Positions 15,091-25,694 of a stretch of DNA of 64,000 nucleotides are shown in pieces. Position numbers and translations under genes: made by a program. The stretch is taken from assembly GCA_963921935.1 (NCBI GenBank), contig OY998176.1, positions 169,380,445 to 169,444,444 of the forward strand, given 5' to 3'. Under the pieces are notes generated by a model that worked only from the letters and a program-made list of their open reading frames with translations, was not told the origin of the DNA and did no database searches. How positions within the stretch are numbered: the first letter of the stretch is position 1; each line of letters opens with the position of its first letter. Source of the stretch: Galeruca laticollis (Eukaryota; Arthropoda; Insecta; Coleoptera; Chrysomelidae).

Positions 15091-16150
15091 AGGTTAGTTT
15101 CCGTGTTGGAAGCTTGGTAAGGACGGGTAAGTGTAGTATTATTATGGAGGATAGAAGTATTGGTTGGTTTGGACAGTAAATTTGGGAAATCCTGGTTATT
15201 GGGGAAAGTATTTTGAGTCCAGGAGGTAACGGTCGAGGCAGGAATAGGAATATATTCAGTAGCAATGGAGTTTGTGTTATTAGTTGTTCGTCCCAGACAT
15301 TTTCGTATCTTGATGTATTCGGGACAGCTCTATGTACTGGCTGGGTGGTCACCTTTACAGTTGGGGCATTTTACTAATTAAAATGTGTTCTTCGAGCATT
15401 CTGGCGTCGGATGTGGGGCTGCACAATTCAAAAATCTTGGGGATCTGCTACAGTTTGATGAGGCGGGACCCCATAACTGGCAGATGTGGCGTTACATGAA
15501 TGGTTTTGTCTGCCACCTATGTTCCCACTGGATTATTGTTTTCTCAGTTTTCTCAATATTTTTATTTAAATAATCGAGCCTGATTTTTGGCTCTGTAATC
15601 ACCAGGTATAATGGCTTCACTTTTGTCGTCATTCTATGTCTTTGACTAATATTTTTTAAATATTGGTGAGTTCCTCTTCAATTCCGTGGATTGCAACCCT
15701 TCTGCAAGCCCTCGAAGAACAAAGGCATGAGTTTTTCCCTCCCTTCTAGAGTACGTGTGAAAGGGGACTTTTTCTCAATGTAGCATTTTTTTGAGGTTTT
15801 CAAGATCAGCGACATCTTTGGTTAAAATAATAATCGCGTTAGCCGTATATTTATTTTCAAAATTGTTTTGATTTCGCCTCTTAAACGATTAACAATCGCC
15901 CTGTAGGGAGAGATGTTGCAAGTTTTCACTATTGGTAGGAAGGAAGAATTGCTTTTCCTGGTCGTTTTTATGTTTTTTCAAGATCATTGGTAGAATGTTA
16001 ATTATCATCTTCATCACAATTAGAGAAAATGCTGTTGAGTTTCCTAAATATCAGTTTTTTCCTTTTCTTTTGTGACGGATTTGTATCTTGAATAACTTCG
16101 TCCGAAGCCAGCGAGTCGTATTTATTTTTACTTTTCTGCCCAACCTATCT
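15089..16150 (-). pseudogene. Jockey-like LINE ORF1 (gag-like, PRE_C2HC and zinc knuckles)
   Basis: Minus-strand translation contains KIRLDYLNKNIEKTEKTIIQ followed by a Cys/His-rich module. One knuckle reads CQLWGPASSNC (degraded), another has the CAAPH core, and CPNCKGDHPASTYSCP follows at about 15,300-15,375. This order is typical of Jockey/I-type ORF1 proteins that bind element RNA. The frame is broken by stops (for example near 15,375 and 15,505). Lys-rich N-terminal residues (SQKKRKK, near 16,060) extend it to about 16,140. The matching ORF2 was not seen downstream, where a Tc1 relic lies instead, so this is a fragment. Confidence 0.75.
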
Positions 16151-17305
16151 AATATGCGAGAAAAGTATTGGTTGTCCCGAAAAAGGTGGGAATTTGAAAT
16201 TGTTTTTCAATTATTTTCACGTTTTCCATCAACAACAACCCAAAAAAACGGTTTTTAGAAAAATAATCCTATGTGTATGTCGTCGTCGTCGTTGTCGTTG
16301 TCGTCGGCCACTTTTCGTTACATGTCTTGTTAGCACGATACAGCCTCCGAAGTGTAACAAATCACAAATTGTATGATTGAATATTGTTGGGGACATGTCA
16401 CAGATCAAACCTATTGATTTTCAGCTCACCAGAGCCAGCACAACGGGAGCAATGGTACTATAAGTACGACATTTTAGTAATTTTTTGAGAAATTTCAGTT
16501 TGTTAGCACGATACAGCCTCCGGAGTTATTTGTATTTGTAATGGTTTGTATTTGAATAGTTTGTTCAATTAACTTATCAGAGATGCTGTATTTTCTAGGT
16601 TTGATGAAGTCTGGGGGGATAATATAAGCTACGTCTTCCATCTGCTTATTTCGTGTACTGGTTGAGATGACATTTAAGTCCTCGGTTCTGGGTTGGATAT
16701 CTATTTTTCTGGTTATTATAGTTTTTTGTACTGTGAGGTGAATTGTCAGCAGTAGGTAGAATCATATTTCTTTTCATGTCTTGTTCAACTTTTTGGGACC
16801 AGTATAGATTGGATGGGTTGGGAACTTGAGTGATTGTCATCTTAAGCGGATGTTTATTCTTTTGCGAGTTACTTGGATTGTCAGTTGTGTATTTACTAGA
16901 TCCGTATCCTATATTATATTCTTTCATAATGATGTTATTTTGATCTTTGATCACGGTAGTAGATCTATCCAGAATCGAAGGGCGATTTGAGTTATTTCCT
17001 CTGCAAGTTGGAATAGAGAGTTCAAGGTTTGGCTCTATTTAGGTTTTCAATTCTAGACACTCCTTTCAATGTTTCCTAGACACTTTTTATTTTGTTGTCG
17101 GCGTCGACCGATTCCATACACTTTATAGGATTTGTTATGGCCAAATTTTTGGTATAAAGCTGCAAAAATTGGGCCAAGTCTTATAATCTTATAATTTTTT
17201 TTCTTGCCAAATGATTTTTTAGATCAGCTTAAAATTAGTTGGAAAATAACTATGTATATATAATAGTTGGGAACATATTAGTGTCCATTGCTCCATCCAA
17301 AAGGA
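16151..17305 (-). other. possible N-terminal extension of the LINE ORF1, no clear domain
   Basis: A 102-residue polar frame (16646-16954, minus; rich in Asn, Ser, Lys) and the stretch before it could be the unstructured N-terminus of the neighbouring ORF1, but nothing diagnostic is present. A 21-bp direct repeat (GTTAGCACGATACAGCCTCC plus one base) occurs at 16329 and 16502. A short GTC-rich run lies at 16279-16306. Confidence 0.3.
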
Positions 17306-17309
17306 CGCC

Positions 17310-18010
17310 TTTTCAAACTTAATAGTTTTTCTCTTTGAGAATACTTATTTCACTATCAATAAAAAAAATGTATAAACAAACTTTTGGCACACCGATGGGT
17401 GCTTCCATTTCCCCTATCTTGGCATGGACGATTTGCTAGATACTGTCATTCCGGTACTTCCTTTCACTCCTTTCTTCATTAAGGAATATGTCGATGATAT
17501 TGTTGTGGCACTTTCTAGAGAGGGCCTAGATGAAATTCTGGAGACATTAACAGCTACGATCCATACGTCCAGTTCACCATTGAAAAAGATGACGTCGATA
17601 ATTCCGTGCCATTCTTAGACAGTAAGTTCATCCGTAATAATAATACGATTATTATAGATTGATACATGAAACTTCTCATCTCTGGTAGATATTTAAATTA
17701 TCATTCCTCCCACAAGTATTCTATGAAGGTGAATTTGGTTGAACAAATGAAACAAAGAGTTCTCAGAATTTCAAATAATATCTTTCACAAAAGAAATCTT
17801 AACGCTATATCTAACCTTTTCTTCGATAACTTCTTTCCAAGACCTTTATTCAATAAAATATTAGTTAGCACATCTAATACGATGAAGTTGCTGGTTGATG
17901 ATAGCCATCCTAATGTGGCCCAAATGGATGTTGGCTCTGGTATGACCCCTCCTCATCCAATTTTCACTCCTCTCCCATACATTGTAGCGAGGTTCTTGTT
18001 ACGTAAAGGA
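17310..18010 (+). pseudogene. Penelope-like element reverse transcriptase fragment
   Basis: The sequence encodes YKQTFGTPMGASISPIL (17,369-17,420), the palm motif KEYVDDIVVALSREG (17,484-17,528) with the catalytic YVDD intact, and the thumb-like SGRYLNYHSSHKYSMKVNL (17,684-17,740). The FGTPMGxxxSPI block and the YLNYHSxH block are characteristic of Penelope-like elements rather than LINEs. Frame changes occur near 17,425 and 17,575, and a stop near 17,660. The N-terminal half of the RT is missing. The partner endonuclease domain lies 2 kb further on (20040-20340), separated by minisatellites, so the element was probably disrupted. Confidence 0.75.
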
Positions 18011-18013
18011 TAT

Positions 18014-18173
18014 TTTATGTCGTCGAGTATATTTTTATTTGATAGTTTATGTCACCGAGTATATATTTATTTTATATTATGTATCACCCGTTATATATTC
18101 GTTCCTTTGTATACAAATCATTTTATAGTTTATGCCACCTAGTATATTTTCATATTATAGTTTATGTCGCCGA

Positions 18174-18222
<49 letters not shown>

Positions 18223-18385
18223 TTTATATTACATATCCCCATTATATATTCTTTACTTTGTATACAAATAATTTTATAGTTTATCCGCCGAGTATATTTT
18301 CATTTTATAGTTTATGTCGCCGAATATATATTCATTTTTATATTGCATCTACCCGCTATATATTTCAACCTCTGTATAGATATTG
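18014..18385. repeat. minisatellite with TATGTCGCCGAGTATA motif
   Basis: The motif TTTATGTCGCCGAGTATA, or a near copy, recurs about five times (near 18,018, 18,046, 18,131, 18,161 and 18,283, again near 18,314). It alternates with a second block ending CCTTTGTATACAAAT. A (TA)n expansion at 18174-18219 sits inside one unit. Reading frames here (Tyr/Ile-rich) are by-products of the repeat. Confidence 0.8.
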
Positions 18386-18990
18386 TTTTAGACATAAGAT
18401 TTATAATTATTGTAAATCTCCGTGAACATTTTATTTTATCCTCTGGCTTAGGGGTAGAAACAATTTTTTTTGTAGAACGTTGATAGTTATTCAAATCTCC
18501 GATGATATTTTTACTTTATTTTTACTATCTGGTTGCGATGCAGAAATCATTTTTCTGGGTGAAAATATTTATTCCGATTTTAAACTCAACATTTCAATAT
18601 CCCCACTGCCACTATATAGATATTGGTAGAAGCGCGCAGGTCGAACTAATCGAGAGAGTTGGAAAAGTAAGGCTGGAGGCAGGTAGATTTTGAATCGAAC
18701 GAGGAGTGCAAAAGTGCTAGCTAACCGGAGCTGGAGATAGCAATTATGCACCGTCCGCCGAAATTTGTTTTGGTTGTTTTGCTAATTACCGATAAATTTC
18801 TTTTCGAGTTTTTTTTCCGCACTTTGAAAATTTGTCGATAACTCCGTTGCTGTAAAGGTAAGAACTTTTAGTAATAAAAATCCGAAAAATAAGTGGTCTT
18901 TTCAATTATAAATTTAGAATATTCATGCAGTCGATTCTCATTTTAAAATAAGTTGGAATATCTTTGTACACCGGAGTGTGGCAAACCAGG
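18386..18990. other. no gene recognised
   Basis: No convincing frame or repeat structure, other than moderately GC-richer sequence at 18,630-18,760. Confidence 0.4.
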
Positions 18991-19335
18991 AGAATCTTGA
19001 TTGAAATCTCCGGGAGCGCCAGGCTGATATTTTAAATCTATAGTCCCCGTTCTTTAATACCTTTCCCGATTTTGTAGGGAGAATCTTGATTGAAATCTCC
19101 AGGAGCGCCAGGCATACATAAACGCTAGGGCTTCCTGATATTTTAAATCTAGAGTTCCCAGTTTTAGTATCTTTCCCGATTTTCCTTTTAATGAGGTTCA
19201 TGATATTTTAAATCTAGAGTTCCCGTTGTTTAATACCTTTCACGACGGTACAGGAAGAATCTTGATTGAAGTCTCCGGGAGCGTCAGGCATACATAAACG
19301 CTAGGGTTCCCTTTAGTATCCTTTCCGATTTGATA
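18991..19335. repeat. degenerate minisatellite, about 90-175 bp spacing
   Basis: The block AGAATCTTGATTGAAATCTC (one change in the last copy) starts at 18991, 19080 and 19257. It is followed by AGGAGCGCCAGGC and, in two copies, CATACATAAACGCTAGGG, then GATATTTTAAATCTAGAGTT and TTTCCCGATTTT. Units are incomplete in different ways. Confidence 0.85.
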
Positions 19336-20035
19336 GTTTTTTTTATATAGGGGTAACACCTAACCCGTTCTATTCATGAAAGCTTATAAAACATTTGAAT
19401 GAAAAGACCACCAAATTTTGAATTGTTGTTTGCTTTTACCGCTTCTTTTTCATATACGCTATTTTATGATCATAAACCACTCTCGCTTATGTCCTGCCTG
19501 CTTCGTCACTAATTAGTGCATATCTAATATACATATAGTTTAATAATACATCTGTGCTATTGAGATACAAGGGTACTGTCTCTCCTTATGAGTATTGTGT
19601 TTTTTTATATATCTAACGTATTGTTAGGAAATATAATTAAAATAGAACCTAAACAATTCTTTGTGTTCTATGGACCTACTATAGATTAGCACCTCCCTAT
19701 GGTAGAGTAGTTGTTTGGCTACACGAATTTTAGCTTCCCCGTAGTGTGGACAATGATACTAATATTTATTTCAGGACTAGCGAGAACGTTTCTATATTTA
19801 GCAATAACCTCCCGAATTTTGACGACAGTAGACCCCTGGAATTCACCGTACCTTCATATGAGGCTACAAGGAACTGTCGACGAGTGAAGTCGAGGGGCCG
19901 TGGAGACAACCACGTTGAAAATCTGACGCCCAAGAAAGTGTAAGGTTTCAAAGGTGTCAGAAGTGACGTTCCAAAGCCTTAGGAGGTAGGGCAAGAGGCT
20001 GCTACCGAAACCACACACACCTCAGAATCGCGTCA
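19336..20035. other. no gene recognised
   Basis: A 65-residue frame at 19746-19943 (plus) has no recognisable family and is opposed by an equal-length antisense frame, so I do not call it. Confidence 0.4.
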
Positions 20036-20039
20036 CATT

Positions 20040-20340
20040 ATGAGAAACATGACTCCGAGACATGACTCCGAGACTTGCCAGATAGTTCCGAGCTTGTGTA
20101 ACTTTAGAAGATCTAATAAAACAACATTATCAATTCGATCAATTTTCACTAAAGTGAAAGATAAAATTCTTTTAACTTCACTTACTAACGTTGTCTACAG
20201 TATTCCATGTAGAGATTGTGATATACAATATATTGGTCACACTTTAAGAACATTGTCAAGCCGCATTGTCTCACATAAGAGCGACTGTAGATTACCCCTG
20301 AGCGGTGCGCGTTAGCTGATCAGGTTCATTCTCTGAGATT
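20040..20340 (+). pseudogene. GIY-YIG endonuclease domain, Penelope-like element C-terminus
   Basis: The 91-residue frame contains VVYSIPCRDCDIQYIGHTLR followed by TLSSRIVSHKSD. This is the Penelope-type GIY-YIG nuclease core, with the family's CxxC before YIG and the catalytic Arg in the xxSRxxxH block. The domain nicks target DNA to prime reverse transcription. The frame ends at a TAG after SGAR, and downstream residues are only faintly similar. It lies in the same orientation as the RT at 17310-18010 and is probably the same element, separated by repeat expansion or insertion. Confidence 0.75.
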
Positions 20341-20965
20341 GACAATTCTGTGATGAAAAGTGCCATAGGGTGTTAACAGTGACCAACGTTTTGGAGGACA
20401 ACGTCTGCCGGTTTCATCCAGTTGAATATACAGGGTTAACTAAGATACATTTTTATTAGCACCTTCTTGGTAGACATTTATATAACAGAAGTAATACCTA
20501 GTAATAATTATCATTTACACTGTGGGTGGAGCGATTTATAGTTAACTATCAAATATGATTTGTGAACAGGGTGAATTGATAAACGCTTTAACAAGAAGTT
20601 GAGTATTCTAGAATGTTACTAACTTGAACATTTGTGACTGGTTTCATTGACAATGAGACACAGAACAACTACAGAATAGATCAAACGAAGCAAGCTGAAT
20701 GAAATTTTACTTGTGTCCATATTTCCATTGGGAAATCCAGGTAATTTGAATAACCACGTGGCCAAGAAAAGTCACTATCAAGACGAACAATTTACAGGAA
20801 TTGTTCATTCAATGGTAAACATACTTGTAGAGAATAATGTTCCGGAACTTGGTCGTACAAGCAGCATATAATTACTATTAGCATTAGTTCACTTGGATGT
20901 TCTTGCAGGAAGTCTGAATGAATATGTTTTTTTTTCACTTATAATTGCACAAGTGGTTTGTATTT
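20341..20965. other. no gene recognised
   Basis: No long frame on either strand and no family recognised. Confidence 0.4.
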
Positions 20966-20969
20966 TATC

Positions 20970-21139
20970 GGGTAAATTTGGGTTGTTTAATGAGAAACTG
21001 TTTACTAGAGATTTGACGAGAATGACTGTCAACTATTAAAAACACGACACCGAAGGTGGAGTGTTTTTAGGTTGACAGTTATTCGAGACAAATTGCTAAA
21101 GGAAACAGTTTAGAATTTGAACAACACAAATTTACCCAA
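20970..21139. repeat. imperfect hairpin, about 80-bp arms, CCGAAGG apex
   Basis: The left arm begins GGGTAAATTTGGGTTGTT and the right arm ends AACAACACAAATTTACCC. Inner parts pair GACTGTCAAC with GTTGACAGT and TAAAAACAC with GTGTTTTTA, closing on CACCGAAGGTG. Arms diverge in the middle but the pairing is far beyond chance. It abuts the 3' side of the minus-strand frame at 21132-21425. Confidence 0.8.
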
Positions 21140-21425
21140 TATCAATACAAACCTCGAGTGTAATTCGGCAGGACAATTCAATGAATGAGAAATTTGGAAA
21201 CATATCTTGCAATATTACATTCAATTTCTCGATGGAATTATCTGGCTCAAATGCGTATCTTTTTGCATCGCAAAACGTAGAAAATTGTCTCCAGATTGAT
21301 GATTGCGTCGCAACTGTATTAGTAGGCACACAGGTATTAACAATTTGACTAATTTCGGCGTTCGTAGACACACCGAATCGACTGATTGTTAGTTCTTGAA
21401 AATTCAATAAGTTGTTGACAAACAT
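21132..21425 (-). pseudogene. possible Crypton-type tyrosine recombinase N-terminal fragment
   Basis: This 97-residue frame has the pattern IVNTCVPTNTVATQSSIWRQ then FSTFCDAKRYAFEPD. It resembles the SAM-like N-terminal domain of Crypton/DIRS-type tyrosine recombinases and related domesticated proteins, where a helix with K/S-x3-W-x3-F is followed by a second helix. No catalytic domain is visible. The frame runs into the hairpin at its 3' end, where GAG|GTTTGT could be a splice donor. Assignment is by resemblance only. Confidence 0.35.
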
Positions 21426-21659
21426 GCCAAACTATTTATTCTGGTTACCAACACCGCGATAATTGATGAACAAATGAATAAGTGGAAAAACCACTAGTGT
21501 ATTTGTCGCTGTAAAAGTGAAAGCTAACTTTTGCCGCTGACAAAGTGACAATTGCACTGTGGCATATGCGATTTTTTGTACCTGAGTTAAATTGTCAATA
21601 TTTTAATCCTAGTTGAACAAATAAAAATATATATTTTGATATTTCAAAGTAACCACAAC

Positions 21660-23440
21660 AAGTGCTCCCAATTACAAAATCTAAATTGGAATCCAAATTT
21701 TCTTCTTCTGACAGTGCATCTGTTATCGGAGGTATGCTATAAACACATCAATCCGAACCTTGCTTACTGCAGCTCTGCACAGTTGAACATTGCTACAGTG
21801 AAAACAATCCCTCAGATTCTTAAGCCAGGACACACGGCGCCTTTCCATGCTCCGCTTTCCACACTTCTTTCCCTCAACTATCAGTTGGAGAAGTGTGTAT
21901 TTCTGTCATCTCATTATATGACCCAGGTATTGAAGCTTTCCTTTTTCCACGGTGTTGATGATTTCACACTACTTCTGCATCCGATTCAGCACATCGGCAT
22001 TAGTAACTCTATCGGTCCAGGGAAAGCGCCATATTCTACGGTAACACCACATTTTGAATGCTTGTAGTTTGTCAATGTGGTTTTTCTTGAGGGTCCATGC
22101 TTCAACTCCATATAAAAGAGTGGAAAAAACCAAACAATGCAGAATCCTCCTCCTAAGTCCCGTGTTAATATTTCGACTCGTAAATGACATCTTCATCTTT
22201 GCAAATGTTGATCTGGCTGTCTCTATCCTCGTTCTTATTTCTCTTTTCTGGTCACCCGATTGTTCTCTCCAGGTTCTTAGATATTTATATGTCGACACAT
22301 TCTCTATCGTGGTATTTGCCACCACCAGGTTTGCATGGTTCAGGTCTCATGAGAATTTTGTAACTACCATTAACTTGGTTTTCTTGAAGTTAATTTTTAG
22401 CCCGTATCCATTACATCGATCATTTAATTTTTCTAAAAGGTGTTGTATGTCTCCAAGGTTGCTCGTTAACAAGACGGTGTCATAAGCATACCTCATATCA
22501 TTAATTACTTGTCCATTTATAACTATTCCCACTGACTCATCTTCTAGGTATTCCTTAAAAATAGCTTCGCTATAAAGGTTAAATACAAGCGGTGATAGGA
22601 TGCAACCTTGTCTAACACCACGACGAATCTCCATTTCTTCTGTTGCTTGGTTTTCTACCATTGTATTAGCTTTTTGGCCCCAATATAGATTACTAATTAT
22701 TCAACGTCGTCGGAGTCGATGTTTTTGCTGACGAGTAGCTGATGTAACTTGTCATGTTTCACGTTGTCAAAGGCTTTCTCGAAATCGATATAACAGGCAT
22801 ACACCTCTTGGTTTATATCGAGACAGCGCTGGAAAAGAACGTTAATCCCAAAAAGCGCCTCTCTTGTTCCAAGTCCTTTGCGGAATCCAAATTGTGTGTT
22901 GCTTATGTCTTCCTCTAGTCTTCTTTAAATTCTTTTGTGAATGGTCTTTGAGAAAAACTTTAAGGTGAGGCTTATAAGTGCGATGGTTCGATGATCTGAG
23001 CATTCTCGAGAATTCTCTTGGCTTCTGTTTCTTTGGTATGAGCACAAAAGTGGAAGAAAGCAACTGTTCAGCAAGTTCTCCCTCATTGTAAATGCGGTTA
23101 AAGAGGTCCAGGAGAATATCAACCACATCGGCGTCAAAGATTTTGATAGGTTCTATGGGTATCCGATCAGCACTAGCAGCCTTACCGGGTTTCATTGTTT
23201 CCAGGGCATAAACTAGTTTCGATCTTAATACCCCAAGTGCACATTGCTTGTTTCTAAGACTGATTTTGGAGGTCTCTCATCATCGAACAGTTCCGACAGG
23301 TATGCTTTCGAATTTTCAAGTTTGTCCCCCACGTCAGTTATTATACGCCCATTTGTATCCTTGATATTATTACTAGCTGCCTTGACCCTGTTACATCCAG
23401 CCGTTTCCTTCATCTTTTTGTGCATATGAGAGAATCTAAA
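21660..23440 (-). pseudogene. RTE-like LINE reverse transcriptase and C-terminal part
   Basis: From high to low coordinates the minus strand encodes a linker ending in YLSELFDDERP (about 23,290), the RT start KAASADRIPIEPIK (about 23,170), STFVLIPKKQK, the A motif ACYIDFEKAFDNV (about 22,770), RRGVRQGCILSPLVFNLYSE (about 22,590), the C motif MRYAYDTVLL (normally YADD; the first Asp is replaced by Tyr), NFKKTK, and the C-terminal FSTLLYGVEAWTLKK (about 22,100) and QYLGHIMR (about 21,930). Stops and frameshifts break it into at least four frames. The endonuclease N-terminus is missing. The layout fits the RTE-like endonuclease-reverse transcriptases common in insects; the exact clade is inferred. 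Confidence 0.85.
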
Positions 23441-24255
23441 TCCATACTGTCAAAAATCCATCAAATCACCTATTTTCAAAATACTGCCGATACCTTACTG
23501 ATACCTAGATAATGTTGCAAAGTTCGCAAACGAAATTTAGATGCAAAATACCATTGATAAACTTCAATATTTACAGAGGGTTATTTGGCAAATTGATCAT
23601 ATTTTGGGAGCTAGAATCTGCAAATATTTTCAATGAATCACCCTATATTACTTGTTAAAAATTATGGGATATAATAGCAATCACCAATTTAACCAAACAT
23701 CTCCCACTCTAAAATCTATTACTTTGAATTATTATTTGATCTTCATTGTCCTACATAGGCATATGGAAACTAGGTAATGTCCTAATGTCAAGCCCTTGCA
23801 TACCTCGCTTGTGCTGTTGTCCTGTTGTTTAGTGTACAAAGGATATATGGTCGTATTGTTACTGCCGATCAATATAATATGCCAAAACAGTAATTCATAT
23901 TATTCAAGTTTATGGAATGTGCTATTACTGGTAGTGAATTATTGAAATGATGTGAAATAACAGGTTGATTACATAAGTACGTATCTGTGTTAGTTTCTAG
24001 GAAATATAGATGATTTTGTGAATTGCATTTCAATCGTATTTTATTGAAATCAAAATTGAATTGATCTTTTAAAACAAAGTGGATTTCCTGAAATTCCTGC
24101 TTTCCATTAAATACATGAACATATACGATGTTTAATTTTTTTGTGTGAAATATATTGATTATGAATATTTATTTTCAATTAAAACGTTCATCTCAACGTT
24201 CTGTTGAACTCTCTATGAATTTATCTTTTATATGGAATTTCCAACATGAATTTTA
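23441..24255. other. no gene recognised
   Basis: AT-rich, without supported features. Confidence 0.4.
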
Positions 24256-24474
24256 TAATTCGGATTCTCTAAGTAACTTTTTAAAAACTTTATTTTTACA
24301 AATTTAATATAATATTATAACAGTTAACAAAATATATGTTAAGTATAAAATCGAGTCTACAACTGAACTGAAATTCCCACAAAAGGTGGATTCGGGGAAA
24401 CTATGCTCTAGACTGTTGGATACGTAGCGTCAGGATCTTCTTAAGGGAACTATATAAGGTGACGACATATTCCT
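24256..24474 (-). repeat. probable LTR fragment next to env relic
   Basis: On the minus strand a purine run GGGGGAAGGAA is followed by TATGTCGTCACCTTATATAG and, about 170 bases on, AATAAAG. That order (env end, polypurine tract, LTR with TATA-like and polyadenylation-like signals) fits a retroviral 3' end. No second LTR copy is in the window, so the end is arbitrary. Confidence 0.4.
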
Positions 24475-25135
24475 TCCCCCATAGTCCCGGCTTCAAAGGG
24501 TTGAAGAGGAAGGCGAACTTCGTGGTGGTCCATCTGTGGGAGTGTTGAAGTCCGAAATCTGTTGGTGAGCTTCTTGTATATTAAGTAGCATCTTGTAACA
24601 ATCAGAAGTCCATAAATGAGGGTCCCGGCACACAATATTGGGCTTATTTTCGATCACTCCGCTGCGGATTTCTTGAAGTTCGTCTAATTGGAGGTCTTCT
24701 AAATCGATGCTGATGTTAACCTTTGAAGGCGTCGAAATGGCAGAGCTTATATCGAGGAACAGGATCGGCTGCTTCGGGTTCGTGTATTGATGTTCATTGA
24801 TTATATTCTATTGATCAGCGGTGAATTGGCAACCAGTGGAGATTTTGATGAGGAATGTGCCCATTAATTTCTCGGATCTCTTCTTGTCTGGAGCGTTTCA
24901 ATTTTATGATTGAGTGGTATGGAAATAATCCGATCTATTGGTTGGATGCGTCAAGCTGGTTTATCAGTGGTTGGGTCAAATGGACTTGTCTGGCGGCATT
25001 TGTAGACGTTTCTGGCCTCGAGGAGTTGAATTTCAAATGGACCATCTTCGATTTCTTTTAGTTCTTGTTTGTCGCAAATATACCATTGAGGAAGAATTTC
25101 TTTGCAAGAGTTACTCATAAATATCAAAGACATTT
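24450..25135 (-). pseudogene. probable env C-terminal relic of an errantivirus-like element
   Basis: Minus-strand residues SIDLEDLQLDELQEI are followed, after a frame change, by a hydrophobic segment ILCAGTLIYGLLIVT and a basic YKKLTNRFR tail. This is the arrangement of a single-pass envelope protein near its C-terminus. A Cys-containing stretch upstream (WYICDKQELKEI, about 25,080) would be part of the ectodomain. It ends at the polypurine-like run that starts the LTR-like segment. Compare the better preserved env at 39535-40948, which also ends in a membrane span just before the polypurine tract. Frames are broken, and similarity is structural rather than by recognisable motif. Confidence 0.4.
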
Positions 25136-25690
25136 AGTTTTTTATCAAGAATTTATTTATTGGAATAATTGTCTTAAACTGATTCGCAGAATATATTGGT
25201 ACGGAATAAAAATGATATAATTCAAAATCAAAAGGAAAAGTAATTGGAATATGTAGAATATATGTGATTTTATTATTTAGTATGTAGCTATCGATTTTGA
25301 TGAGTTTCTCATTAGGTTCAGTGTTACTGACATTCACTGGAAATGGTAGTTGCTTCGATTCGGTTTAATTGCCTATTTTTTTAAGTTAGATTTATTTAAA
25401 TAATGTTGGGATGCACAATTTGTAACTTTGAAAAAGTAATAGAATTCTCGATGCTTTGTAGAATTAAATTAATTATTTCGTACATATTTATTATTTGATA
25501 GAGAACATCATTATTAACATTGCATTTTCTCTATATGTATTGTTATCAACTATCAAAATAATTTGGTTTATTTTTGAAGTACTCAATTGTTAATTATGAT
25601 GAATTTTTTAAATTGTGTTATTGAATTGATCTATGACATTCAGAGATAGCGAATATTGTTTTCCCATATTTGACACTATTTGCTTTTGAT
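25136..25690. other. no gene recognised
   Basis: AT-rich spacer between the env relic and the piggyBac 3' end. Confidence 0.4.
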
Positions 25691-25694
25691 TTGA

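Noticed and set aside
16194..16376. Arg-rich small frame in the GTC-repeat region
   Set aside because: A simple-sequence run of GTC codons in one frame; no family and no supporting context.
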